The notes under the pieces are model-generated. The model did not search any database, had not been told where the DNA came from, and saw only the letters and a program-made list of their open reading frames with translations. A program made the position numbers and the translations under genes. A stretch of 64,000 nt of DNA from Halobacillus fulvus (GTDB lineage: Bacteria > Bacillota > Bacilli > Bacillales > Halobacillaceae): assembly GCA_004078665.1 (NCBI GenBank), contig SCFO01000002.1, positions 124,001-188,000 on the forward strand. Reading direction: 5' to 3'. How positions within the stretch are numbered: position 1 is the stretch's first letter; every line of letters starts with the position of its first letter. Positions 22,848 through 31,075 of this stretch are shown piece after piece.

Positions 22848-23533
22848 TGGTCCATCCTCTCCGTAGCCATGTATCCCTGACCGACCTTCGTCTGAATCGA
22901 TTCACCCAGTCCAATTTCAGAAAGTCTCTTGCGAAGACGGTTGACGTTGACGGTCAAAGTATTGTCGCTGACAAAACGTTCGTCTTCCCAAAGGCTCTGA
23001 ATCAATTGATCCCGGGAAACAATTTTATTTTTCTGCTGAATCAGCTGTTTCAGGATGAACATTTCATTTTTCGTGAGTTCTACAGAACCTGCTTCATTCC
23101 GTATCCGGTTCCGTTCCGGTTCGACGGTGGCACCGCAAAACGTCCTCAATTCCTGTTCTTCGGTGTTGTAGTCATAAACACGTCTCAAAATGGCCTGGAT
23201 TTTGGCGACCAGGACGTCAAAGTGGAACGGTTTCTGAATAAAATCATCCGCTCCCAAATTCATCGACATGACCATATCTGTCGGGTGATCTCTGGATGAA
23301 AGGAAAATAATCGGCACATTGGAATGCTCGCGAATCATCCGGCACCAGTGAAACCCGTCGTATTTGGGGAGTTGGATATCTATGAGGACAAGCTCAGGCT
23401 TCAGTTCCGTGAAGGTTTCCATCACCCGATCATAATCCTCGATTCCATGCACTTCATACGACCATTGGGACAGTCTCCCCTTTATTTCTCTGAACAATGT
23501 CAGGTCGTCTTCAATCAAAAGCACTTTAAACAT
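22844..23533 (-). CDS. bceR: BceR-type OmpR family response regulator
   Basis: 229 residues: receiver domain with phospho-acceptor Asp52 in LVLIDIQLPKYDG and Lys in FIQKPFHF, followed by an OmpR/PhoB winged helix (ELTKNEMFILKQL ... SDNTLTVNVNRLRKRL). The ATG at 23533 has AAGGAAGG 8 nt upstream; the GTG three codons earlier is less well placed. Leads a bceR-bceS operon, with bceA-bceB following on the same strand. Confidence 0.9.
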   Translation of the reverse strand: MFKVLLIEDDLTLFREIKGRLSQWSYEVHGIEDYDRVMETFTELKPELVLIDIQLPKYDGFHWCRMIREHSNVPIIFLSSRDHPTDMVMSMNLGADDFIQKPFHFDVLVAKIQAILRRVYDYNTEEQELRTFCGATVEPERNRIRNEAGSVELTKNEMFILKQLIQQKNKIVSRDQLIQSLWEDERFVSDNTLTVNVNRLRKRLSEIGLGESIQTKVGQGYMATERMDH

Positions 23534-23571
23534 GTTGCGCACCTTCCTTCTGTTAGGTACAGTTAAACCAA

Positions 23572-23599
23572 ATTATAGCAAATAAAGCAGCATTGTGAA
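23572..23599 (-). promoter_or_regulatory. Sigma-A promoter of bceRS
   Basis: Minus-strand TTCACA (23599-23594), 16-bp spacer, TATAAT (23577-23572), about 40 bp before the bceR start codon. Confidence 0.6.
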
Positions 23600-23767
23600 T
23601 CTATGAGAGTGAAGCGAGTGAAAGTCCGACATCAGAAAAGCGAATGGTTTCCCCTCTGTCTGCACGGATTCGCAGAATGGAAGAGGGAATGTGTAAGAAA
23701 CATTCAAAAAAGTCAGGCGATTAGACTTTAAAAATAAAGGGATTAGCCGTACAATAGACACTAACCC

Positions 23768-23796
23768 TTGCTCCCTTCACCACGTTGAAGGAGCAA
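23768..23796 (+). other. Stem-loop in the ilvE leader
   Basis: TTGCTCC-TTCA pairs with TGAA-GGAGCAA with one bulged C, 36 bp before the ilvE start. A TACAAT at 23750-23755 may be the -10 box just upstream. The hairpin would lie at the extreme 5' end of the mRNA, where such stems often stabilise transcripts. Confidence 0.45.
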
Positions 23797-23832
23797 TGAT
23801 ATCGAAGCAACTTAGCAGGAAAAGGAGTCGAG

Positions 23833-24906
23833 ATGATGAGTAACTCAACGATCACCATAGTAGAAAATCCTAATAAAAAGCCGAAGCCGCAAACAAAGGA
23901 TATTGCATTCGGACGGACATTCACCGACCATATGTTTGTCATGGATTATGAAGAAGGGAAAGGCTGGCACGAGCCCCGGATCGTCCCTTATGAATCACTC
24001 ACTCTTGATCCGGCCGCAATGATTTTCCATTACGGTCAGACCGTTTTTGAAGGATTGAAGGCTTACCGGACAGAAGACGATCGTATCCTTTTGTTCCGTC
24101 CAGAGAAGAACCTGGAGCGTTTGAACCTGTCCAGTGACCGGTTAAGCATCCCACCAATTGATGAAGAAAAAGTGATGGAATACTTAATTGAGCTGATTCG
24201 CCTGGAACAGGACTGGGTGCCTGATTTTGAAGGGACATCTCTATATATCCGTCCGTTCATCATCGGTACAGAGCCGAGCTTGGCTGTAGCACCATCCAAG
24301 ACCTATAAGTTCATGGTCATTCTGTCTCCAGTAGGTCCTTATTTCAAAGGCGGCATTCACCCTGTCCAAATCAATGTCGAAGATCAGTACACACGGGCTG
24401 TGAAAGGCGGTACCGGCATGGCGAAAACAGCCGGGAACTATTCAGCTGCTTATCAGGCTCAGGCTAAAGCCTATCAGCAAGGAAAAGCAGATGTCCTCTG
24501 GCTTGACGGGGTTGAGAAGCGATATATCGAAGAAGTCGGAAGTATGAATATCTTCTTTAAGATTGATGGCGAAGTAGTCACACCAATGCTCAGCGGAAGT
24601 ATTCTGAAAGGCATTACGCGTATGTCAATCCTCGAACTGTTGAACGATTGGGGCATCCCTGTGACGGAGCGGAGAATTTCCATCGAAGAATTGTACGAGG
24701 CTCACGAGCAAGGCAAGCTTGAAGAAGCTTTCGGAACCGGGACAGCGGCCGTCATCTCGCCTGTAGGGGAACTGAACTGGTTAGGTCGCCAGATGACGAT
24801 CAATGATGGAGAAATCGGTCCACTATCACAAAAATTGTATGATACCATCACCGGCATCCAGCGTGGTCACGTAGAAGACACGAAAGGATGGACGGTCAAC
24901 GTATAA
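23833..24906 (+). CDS. ilvE: Branched-chain amino acid aminotransferase
   Basis: A 357-residue PLP fold-IV enzyme for the last step of Val/Leu/Ile synthesis (and the first of their breakdown). FHYGQTVFEGLKAYR, RLNLSSDRL, the lysine in KGGTGMAKTAGNYSAAY, YIEEVGSMNIFF and the phosphate loop GTGTAAVISPVG are all present. Length is that of the eukaryote-like/Bacillus BCAT-II type. The start is one of two adjacent ATGs after AAAGGAG. Single gene with its own terminator. Confidence 0.93.
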   Translation: MMSNSTITIVENPNKKPKPQTKDIAFGRTFTDHMFVMDYEEGKGWHEPRIVPYESLTLDPAAMIFHYGQTVFEGLKAYRTEDDRILLFRPEKNLERLNLSSDRLSIPPIDEEKVMEYLIELIRLEQDWVPDFEGTSLYIRPFIIGTEPSLAVAPSKTYKFMVILSPVGPYFKGGIHPVQINVEDQYTRAVKGGTGMAKTAGNYSAAYQAQAKAYQQGKADVLWLDGVEKRYIEEVGSMNIFFKIDGEVVTPMLSGSILKGITRMSILELLNDWGIPVTERRISIEELYEAHEQGKLEEAFGTGTAAVISPVGELNWLGRQMTINDGEIGPLSQKLYDTITGIQRGHVEDTKGWTVNV

Positions 24907-24910
24907 GTGA

Positions 24911-24950
24911 AAAATCCCTGCCTTCGTATCATGAGGGCAGGGATTTTTTT
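24911..24950. terminator. Bidirectional terminator between ilvE and the MazG-like gene
   Basis: AAAATCCCTGCC pairs with GGCAGGGATTTT, flanked by A and T runs; it reaches the stop codon of the leftward gene. Confidence 0.9.
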
Positions 24951-25272
24951 ATTCGTCAACGTCCATGAGGAACACACGATTTTGGAAAGCGCCTCGTTCC
25001 TTTTTCTTATGTTGCCGGATCAGCTCCAATTCTTCCATCGTTCCATTGTGGGTATGGGCAAGAGCGTGGACGACTTCGAGTAAATCGGCTAGTTCAGTCA
25101 ACGATTCATGGTTGTTTTCTGTAGCCAGGTACTCGGTCATCTCCTCCTGCAGCTTCGCTCGCAAGGAGTGGATGTATTCCTGTTCTTCTAGAGTGCGAGA
25201 CTGAAAGCTTTTCCCGTTGGCCTCGATGATTTCCGGGATGCGATCACGGACGAGTTTGTTGTATTTCGGCAT
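24949..25272 (-). CDS. MazG-like NTP pyrophosphohydrolase family protein (107 aa)
   Basis: Begins MPKYNKLVRDRIPEII, the hallmark of a family of small all-alpha NTP-PPases often annotated as phosphoribosyl-ATP pyrophosphohydrolase-like. Acidic metal-binding residues are in KLQEEMTEYL and SLTELADLLEV (EExxE...D pattern). Probably a house-cleaning nucleotide hydrolase rather than HisE, since no his genes are nearby. Substrate unknown. Single gene. Confidence 0.8.
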   Translation of the reverse strand: MPKYNKLVRDRIPEIIEANGKSFQSRTLEEQEYIHSLRAKLQEEMTEYLATENNHESLTELADLLEVVHALAHTHNGTMEELELIRQHKKKERGAFQNRVFLMDVDE

Positions 25273-25642
25273 CTAAAATCAGCTCTCTTTCGGGACGTTG
25301 TGCCTACCTGTACCCTTTTTCATCTATGGAAAAACGTAGAAATCGGTTGGGCTACTTTTATAAACGATCTGGTTTTGTGTCAAGAAAGGTGGGAAGTGGT
25401 GAGGACCGAGCAGCTTGAGATTCCATAAGAGTATATCAACAGGAAATGCAACGCCCATTGGCGACAGTTATTTCATATCTCCAAGCGTGGGAAACGAAAA
25501 CTTTTAAATATGAAACATACAGTTTCTTATTGTAAATATTAGGATATAGTGGTAATGTAATAACTACCTTGTTAAACAAGTTAAAAGATATTTTTTTGAT
25601 TAACTATGTTGTATTGCAATATAGAAGGGGAGTGGTGAGGCA
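25273..25642. promoter_or_regulatory. Intergenic region with padR promoter and palindromes
   Basis: TTGATT (25596-25601) and TATAGA (25620-25625), 18 bp apart, may form the padR promoter. A perfect 10-bp palindrome TATTGCAATA (25612-25621) overlaps the -10 and could be a PadR autoregulatory operator. A second palindrome CTTGTT-A-AACAAG lies at 25568-25580. The section 25330-25500 holds nothing I recognise. Confidence 0.45.
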
Positions 25643-25975
25643 TTGACCACGAGTCAAATGTTGAAGGGTATTTTGGAAGGCTGTTTGCTTGCGATTATAG
25701 CGAAAGGAGAAACGTACGGCTATGAGATGATTGAAAAGCTCGACCATTATGGTTTTACGATGGTGAAGGAAGGGAGTATTTATCCGCTGCTTTTGCGTAT
25801 GAAGAAGCAAGGGCTAGTTGAAACCAGTCAAAAACAGCTTCCTTCCGGGGGACCGAAGCGGAAGTATTATACGATCACCGAAAAGGGGGTCGAAGAGCTT
25901 GAAGAATTTAAACTTCGCTGGTCTAGGATGGCGACTAGTGTCTCTCATTTATTAAAGGAGGAGTTTGATGGATAA
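25643..25975 (+). CDS. PadR family transcriptional regulator
   Basis: 110 residues, the short PadR subfamily: winged helix ILEGCLLAIIAKGETYGYEM, recognition region GSIYPLLLRMKKQGLVE, beta-wing GGPKRKYYTITEKG, and a C-terminal dimerisation helix. Start is TTG at 25643 after GGGGAG. It overlaps the next gene, a membrane protein, which is the usual partner of such PadR regulators in Bacillaceae and likely its target through autoregulation. Confidence 0.9.
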   Translation: MTTSQMLKGILEGCLLAIIAKGETYGYEMIEKLDHYGFTMVKEGSIYPLLLRMKKQGLVETSQKQLPSGGPKRKYYTITEKGVEELEEFKLRWSRMATSVSHLLKEEFDG

Positions 25976-26726
25976 GTTGTCGAAAAAGAGTGAGCGTTTT
26001 TTAGATAGTCTGCAATTGTATCTTGCTTCGAGCGGGAAAAAAGAAGCGGAAGCGAAGGAGATTGTAGAAGAACTCCGTGATCATCTGACGGAAGCGGAGC
26101 AGCGCGGAAAGAGTGTAGAAGAAATAACGGGTGATTCACCAAAGGCATACATGGAGCAGCTTTCCAAAGAAGTAAGTTTTGACTTTGTTATGGTGGCGAA
26201 AGCGATCGGTGTCATTCTGTTCGGTGCCGTTTCCCTCATTTTATTGACGGATGTGATCGATGGCGGAGCTGAACTGTCGCTGATCCAAATTATTGGTTAT
26301 CCCGTCTTATTTATCGCCTATGTCTTATCGCTTGCCATGGTGTTCCGTTACCTTGCTGTCCACCAATTGAACAAAAAGAAAGAAATGATCATGCTTGGCA
26401 TATTCAGCTTAGTCAAAGGGATTCTGTTCATTGCGATCATTACGATCGATCGAGTCATCGAATCTCCCGTCATTATTTTATCGACCTTTGGAAATTTGCT
26501 GACGGCTCTTTTGGCTGTCGCTTTTATTGTCGGTGCTTCGATATGGGCGAAGTCTTGGATTATGATCGTTGTTGCTCTTCTATTAACTTTACCTGAACTC
26601 GTGATTTCTTTTTTCGACTTCACAGAAGAAACGGGACTGATAATGAAGAGTGGGTTCATCTTCGGAGGAATGATTCTTTTTCTCTGGATCACTCATCGCA
26701 GAGAAAAAGCAAAAGAGGCTGCTTAA
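25968..26726 (+). CDS. PadR-associated membrane protein (HAAS-type N-terminus)
   Basis: 252 residues. The soluble N-terminal helices (FLDSLQLYLASSGKKEAEAK, then IVEELRDHLTEAEQRGKSVE) match the HAAS/DUF1700-like domain found beside PadR regulators. About six membrane segments follow from residue 70. The ATG at 25968 lies 6 nt after GGAGG and overlaps padR by 8 bp. It probably forms a PadR-controlled stress or signalling module; no enzymatic motif is visible. Confidence 0.7.
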   Translation: MDKLSKKSERFLDSLQLYLASSGKKEAEAKEIVEELRDHLTEAEQRGKSVEEITGDSPKAYMEQLSKEVSFDFVMVAKAIGVILFGAVSLILLTDVIDGGAELSLIQIIGYPVLFIAYVLSLAMVFRYLAVHQLNKKKEMIMLGIFSLVKGILFIAIITIDRVIESPVIILSTFGNLLTALLAVAFIVGASIWAKSWIMIVVALLLTLPELVISFFDFTEETGLIMKSGFIFGGMILFLWITHRREKAKEAA

Positions 26727-26727
26727 T

Positions 26728-27324
26728 TCAAAACCAGCCCTCTTTTTCCATACGGGAGATTGCTTCAATCCGGTTGCTCACTTCCAACTTATCCAATATC
26801 ACAGAGATGTAATTCCGGACCGTTCCCGTCGTAATATAAAGCTCCTTGGAAATCTCTTTTGTGTTTTTACCATCGGCCATTAAGCGGACTACTTGCCGCT
26901 CCCGGTCTGTCAGAGGATTCGGCTGCGTGAAGGCCATGTCGACAAGCTCAGGTGAAAAGATCCGCTGACCATCTATGATCTTGCGAATCGCGGTAGCCAG
27001 TTCTTCACTCGGACTGTCCTTCAACAGATAACCGCTGACGCCTGCCTTTCTTGCCCGTTCAAAATAACCAGGACGGGCGAAGGTGGTCAGTATGATGATT
27101 TTACAAGGGTCATGGAGAAGCTCCTCTGCAGCATCAAGGCCATCTTTGACCGGCATTTCGATATCCATGATACAGACATCGGGCTGCATCTCCTTCACGA
27201 GGCGAACGGCTTCTTCTCCATTGTTTGCCTGTCCGACAACTTCCATGCCATCTTCCAAATCAAGCAGCGCACCGAGCGCGCCGAGAAGCATACGCTGATC
27301 CTCCGCAATCACGATCTTAATCAT
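26728..27324 (-). CDS. desR: DesR-type NarL/LuxR response regulator
   Basis: 198 residues: receiver domain with phospho-acceptor Asp54 in VCIMDIEMPVKDG, and a C-terminal LuxR HTH (LTDRERQVVRLMADGKNTKE, then ISKELYITTGTVRNYISVIL). Size and the desaturase/kinase context match B. subtilis DesR, which activates des when membranes become rigid in the cold. Overlaps the kinase gene (ATGA). Confidence 0.92.
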   Translation of the reverse strand: MIKIVIAEDQRMLLGALGALLDLEDGMEVVGQANNGEEAVRLVKEMQPDVCIMDIEMPVKDGLDAAEELLHDPCKIIILTTFARPGYFERARKAGVSGYLLKDSPSEELATAIRKIIDGQRIFSPELVDMAFTQPNPLTDRERQVVRLMADGKNTKEISKELYITTGTVRNYISVILDKLEVSNRIEAISRMEKEGWF

Positions 27325-28457
27325 GCGCGACCTTCCTCCTTTGTATGTTTAATGACGTTAGGAACAGCGAAACGTAAAGTCGTTCCTTCGTCTGTCAAAA
27401 TCTCAAGAGAACCATTCACGAACTCGAGCCGTTCTCGCATCCCCTGTAGTCCATGGCCTTTGAAGGGTTCATAGTTTTTCGGCATGCCTTTTCCATTGTC
27501 CATTACTTCGATACAGATTTCTGTTGGGGTTTGCGTGATCGTAATGAAACACTCTGTAGCTTCACTATGCTTCACGACGTTCGTAACAGCTTCCTTCAAG
27601 CACATACTAAGAACATTTTCGACGAGTAAAGGTGTGTTCTCAGGCTTTGCGTTTCCTTCCCATTCAAATGTCATTTCCGCAGCCTCTAAAATCTGCCGGA
27701 CACGCAATAATTCTTCTTCAAGTGTGGCGCCTCTCATGTCGGACACCATTTCACGCACTTCCTTCAAAGCTGTACGGGCAGTCTGACGGATATCATCGAC
27801 TTCAGTGGCAGCACGATCCGGGTCAATTCGGATCAATTTACCTGCGAGTTCCCCTTTTAGACCGATCATCGATAGCTTTTGCCCGAGCGTATCATGAAGG
27901 TCCCGTGCAATCCGTTCCCTTTCCTCAAGCACCATCAGCTGAGAAATCCGCTCATTGGCATTTTCAAGTTCTCCCTCAAGTCGCTGCTGTTGGGTTCGAT
28001 ACCGGACCGTAAAAGGCAGCAGGATGACACCAATCACCGTTATGATAATAAACGGCAGCTGTGGAAAAAGAGACTCGATCTGGGTGATCATCGTGGCCGT
28101 AGTAGCGGCAAGCGTCGTGGTCAGGTGAACAATGTAGAGCGCCAGAAATCCGCCGAAGTGTTTGACGTTCCCGATGAAAAAGGCTAAGAATAAAGCGAAA
28201 TAAACATAGCCATACAGAACGGTCATGGAGATGCTGATCGCCATTTCCACACTGATCCAGACGTACACCATCCGACTGTCCGAAATGAATGACAGGCGGT
28301 AGGCTAAAAAGAAAACGAGCGTCATAATCACTCCGAAGGCGATTTCAGGTACGGAAGAGGAGCGGAATATAAAGAAAAAAGGCAAAAGACAAAAGATGAT
28401 CCATACATAAATGCTTAATCCCGTGTTTTTCGGAATGATTTGATACCATTGACGCAA
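27321..28457 (-). CDS. desK: DesK-type thermosensor histidine kinase
   Basis: 378 residues with about five N-terminal membrane segments (to about residue 155), a coiled linker, and the HisKA_3 motif ERERIARDLHDTLGQKLSMI carrying the phospho-acceptor His. The HATPase domain has LKEAVTNVVKHS and EVMDNGKGMP / GHGLQGMRERL. DesK senses bilayer thickness and fluidity and phosphorylates DesR. It directly follows the desaturase gene with a hairpin between. Confidence 0.92.
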   Translation of the reverse strand: MRQWYQIIPKNTGLSIYVWIIFCLLPFFFIFRSSSVPEIAFGVIMTLVFFLAYRLSFISDSRMVYVWISVEMAISISMTVLYGYVYFALFLAFFIGNVKHFGGFLALYIVHLTTTLAATTATMITQIESLFPQLPFIIITVIGVILLPFTVRYRTQQQRLEGELENANERISQLMVLEERERIARDLHDTLGQKLSMIGLKGELAGKLIRIDPDRAATEVDDIRQTARTALKEVREMVSDMRGATLEEELLRVRQILEAAEMTFEWEGNAKPENTPLLVENVLSMCLKEAVTNVVKHSEATECFITITQTPTEICIEVMDNGKGMPKNYEPFKGHGLQGMRERLEFVNGSLEILTDEGTTLRFAVPNVIKHTKEEGRA

Positions 28458-28519
28458 GAGAAGCTCCTCCTTTTCTCATAGTGTTTTGTTCATCATATAT
28501 GATAACCGATCTGCTATGC

Positions 28520-28556
28520 AAAAAGAGCTCACCCGTGGGGAATGAGCTCTTTTTCT
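28520..28556 (-). terminator. Terminator between des and desKR
   Basis: AAAAAGAGCTCA pairs with TGAGCTCTTTTT around an 11-nt loop. Read leftward it directly follows the des stop, so desKR is reached by read-through or has its own promoter. Confidence 0.85.
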
Positions 28557-29596
28557 TATTTGTCTTGAAAACTTGGCCGCTGTACGGAAACCGGCTTAGT
28601 CTTCTTTCTTGATTTCGCTTCTTTGAACGAAACGAATGTTTTGTTTTTCTCATCATATAAGCGGAAGCGGATCGACTCTAGGCTCGATTTCAATGTAATC
28701 GTCGTCGCATGCTTCAAAGGCGGTGTCTGTTCATGCGCTTCTTCCAAACGGTAATTCGGAACTCTTGGGCTCAAGTGGTGCACGTGGTGGAAACCGATGT
28801 TACCGGATACCCATTGCAAGACTTTCGGAAGCTTATAATACGAACTTCCGTCGACCGCTGCTTTCACGAAGTCCCATTCGGATTCTTCTTCAAAATACGA
28901 GTCCTCGAATTGATGCTGAACATAGAAGAGCCAGATTCCAAATACTCCTGATACGTACAGAAGCGGCAGCTGAATCAGTAGAAACGCCTGCCAGCCGACA
29001 AGCCAGATCAAAAGGCTGTATAGAGCGACAACTGCAACGTTCGTGACATATGTGTTATAGCGTTCTTTTTTCTTTGCGCCTTTCCGGTTGAACCGGTTCG
29101 AGACTAAAAATAAGTAAATGGGACCAAGACCGAACATGATGACAGGATTACGGTATAGACGATAAGCAAGACGTTCCTTAAAGGAGGCTTCCTGATATTC
29201 CTCTACTGTCATAATCCAGATATCACCGGTACCCCGTTTATCGAGGTTCCCGCTTGTCGCATGGTGAATCGAATGGCTTCGTTTCCATTTATCGAAAGGG
29301 AACAGCGTCAGAATACCAGTGATCGTCCCTATCCAGCGGTTCGCCTTTTGACTTTTCAAAAAGGATCCGTGGGTACAATCGTGGAAAATGATGAATAAAC
29401 GAACAACAAACCCTCCGGCGAGTGCAGCAATTGCAACCGTCAGCCATACAGATACGGACATAGCGGCATAAGCCAGTGTCCAAAGCAGAATAAGAGGTAG
29501 AGAAGTATTGATCAGCTGGCGGATGCCGGCGGAGTTATCTGGTTGGGCATAGCCCGCAACGCTTTTTTTCAATTGCTTTTGTTTTTCTTTATTCAT
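28556..29596 (-). CDS. des: Membrane fatty acid desaturase (Des-like)
   Basis: 346 residues. Three histidine boxes are visible: HDCTH (with GSFLKSQ), RSHSIHHATSG (HxxHH) and GFHHVHHLSP (HxxHH), which hold the di-iron centre. About four membrane helices. It introduces double bonds in phospholipid acyl chains to restore fluidity after cold shock. The ATG at 29596 follows AAGGAG; the longer frame to 29758 runs through the promoter and operator. First gene of des-desK-desR. Confidence 0.92.
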   Translation of the reverse strand: MNKEKQKQLKKSVAGYAQPDNSAGIRQLINTSLPLILLWTLAYAAMSVSVWLTVAIAALAGGFVVRLFIIFHDCTHGSFLKSQKANRWIGTITGILTLFPFDKWKRSHSIHHATSGNLDKRGTGDIWIMTVEEYQEASFKERLAYRLYRNPVIMFGLGPIYLFLVSNRFNRKGAKKKERYNTYVTNVAVVALYSLLIWLVGWQAFLLIQLPLLYVSGVFGIWLFYVQHQFEDSYFEEESEWDFVKAAVDGSSYYKLPKVLQWVSGNIGFHHVHHLSPRVPNYRLEEAHEQTPPLKHATTITLKSSLESIRFRLYDEKNKTFVSFKEAKSRKKTKPVSVQRPSFQDK

Positions 29597-29679
29597 AGTC
29601 CGACTCCTTCGTAATGTGTGTGTCATTAAGTTTAATCTACAGAGAATGTTTGCGTAAGACACAAACGTCAGCATCTGTA

Positions 29680-29695
29680 CATGACACTTGTCATG
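29680..29695. promoter_or_regulatory. Palindrome upstream of des, probable DesR site
   Basis: Perfect 7-bp arms CATGACA-CT-TGTCATG, about 85-100 bp upstream of the des start codon. A candidate promoter (TTACGC, 17 bp, TAAACT on the minus strand) lies between it and the gene, so the palindrome sits upstream of the -35 as expected for an activator. Confidence 0.65.
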
Positions 29696-29719
29696 GGTGT
29701 CTGTGTAAACATGGCAAAT

Positions 29720-29735
29720 TCCGACCCGAGTCGGA
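29720..29735. promoter_or_regulatory. Palindrome upstream of the MFS gene
   Basis: TCCGAC-CCGA-GTCGGA, 6-bp perfect arms, about 85 bp before the MFS start. Possible operator for an unseen regulator. Confidence 0.4.
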
Positions 29736-29818
29736 GAGAATTTCCATCCCTGGCACATCGAGTCTTCCTAATCTTTCCTTTAATCTGGATATAACACTTG
29801 ATAAAGGCGGGATGATTG

Positions 29819-31075
29819 ATGGCAACAAATGAGGCCGTGATTCAGAAGGAGATTCAGAAAGAAGCAGCGTCATCGCTGTTTAAAAATAAAAACTTTGTAC
29901 TCCTTTGGGGAGCAGCCCTGCTTTCAAGCTTCGGAATTTCATTTTTCTTGTTTTCGCAAAGCTGGTACATCGTTAATGTATTGGGGCTCGAAGCTTCCCT
30001 TGGCTTATTGTATATTGCTTCAAGTGTGCCGAGGCTGATCTTCATGGTGATCAGCGGAACAGTAGCCGATCGCTTCAGCAAGACGAAGATTATGTATTTA
30101 TCGGATATGATCAGGGGGCTGCTTCTAATCGGGCTCATCGTTTGGTTTATAGCTGGAGGGGTAACGCTTTGGACATTCGTCACGTTTGCCTTGTTTTTCG
30201 GAATATTGGATGCTTTTTTCTGGGCAGCAGAAGCGGCGATTGTCCCTTCAATCGTGTCGAAGCAGCAGTTAACGCGCGGCAATTCTGTCATTCAAATGAC
30301 GAATCAGACGTCTTTTATCCTTGCTCCGATGCTCGCCGGACTGCTGATTGCGTTTGGCAACTACATCATCGTCTTCAGTGTGACGGCCGGTATGCTGATT
30401 GTCGCGAGCGTATTGATCTCTTTTATGAAAGTCGGGAAGGTAGATGAGGGGATAACAAACACGAAAGGCTTTTGGGAGACGTTCAAAGAAGGAGTTTTAT
30501 ATGTGAAAAGTTCCCGGGTACTCACGCTCGTCATTTTAACTTCTATCTTTTTGAACTTGTTCCTTGTCGGACCTGTGACGATGGGATTGCCGTTGTTTGT
30601 AAAGCACATTTTGAACGGTTCTGCTGTAGATTTCAGCATTCTCGAAGCGGGGTTAGCAGGGGGGATGTTGATGGGGGCAGTGATCATCGGCGTTTTAAAT
30701 GTGAAAAAGAAGCGAGGACTCTTCAGTCTAGTCTCTCTTTTGATTGGAGGAGGAGCTTTTATCGGGCTGAGTTTTTCTGACTCTTTATGGGAGGCCGTCC
30801 TGATGCTTGCGTTATACGGTTTAAGCCTGTCCGGATGTAACATCCCGATCATCGCAGCGATTCAAAGCGTTGTCGATGAACGCGTACTTGGTCGGGCGAT
30901 GGGTTTTATTTCTCTAGCGTCCATGGGGCTGGTGCCTGTGAGCTTCGCTGTTACATCCGGCATTCTTTCTCTAGGCGTGTCGATTGATCACATCATGCTC
31001 GGGGGAGCTGTACTCGTAGTCATCTACGCTCTGTTTGTTCTGCTTACCTTTAAAGAGCTGAGAGAGCTCGATTAA
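29819..31075 (+). CDS. Major facilitator superfamily exporter (DHA3-like, 12 TM)
   Basis: 418 residues with about 12 hydrophobic segments. The GTVADRFSKTKIMYLSDMIR loop between TM2 and TM3 is the MFS motif A, and the N-terminal FVLLWGAALLSSFG is typical of the MFS_3/EntS-MefA-like drug and siderophore exporters. The ATG at 29819 follows AAAGGCGGG. Substrate unknown. Its 3' end overlaps the convergent cyclase gene by 4 bp. Confidence 0.8.
   Translation: MATNEAVIQKEIQKEAASSLFKNKNFVLLWGAALLSSFGISFFLFSQSWYIVNVLGLEASLGLLYIASSVPRLIFMVISGTVADRFSKTKIMYLSDMIRGLLLIGLIVWFIAGGVTLWTFVTFALFFGILDAFFWAAEAAIVPSIVSKQQLTRGNSVIQMTNQTSFILAPMLAGLLIAFGNYIIVFSVTAGMLIVASVLISFMKVGKVDEGITNTKGFWETFKEGVLYVKSSRVLTLVILTSIFLNLFLVGPVTMGLPLFVKHILNGSAVDFSILEAGLAGGMLMGAVIIGVLNVKKKRGLFSLVSLLIGGGAFIGLSFSDSLWEAVLMLALYGLSLSGCNIPIIAAIQSVVDERVLGRAMGFISLASMGLVPVSFAVTSGILSLGVSIDHIMLGGAVLVVIYALFVLLTFKELRELD

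Noticed and set aside
23534-23832. T-box riboswitch ahead of ilvE
   Set aside because: No T-box sequence or terminator/antiterminator pair; only a short hairpin.
24949-25272. Assignment as HisE phosphoribosyl-ATP pyrophosphatase
   Set aside because: Begins with the NKLVRDRIPEII motif of a separate MazG-like family, and no histidine genes are nearby.
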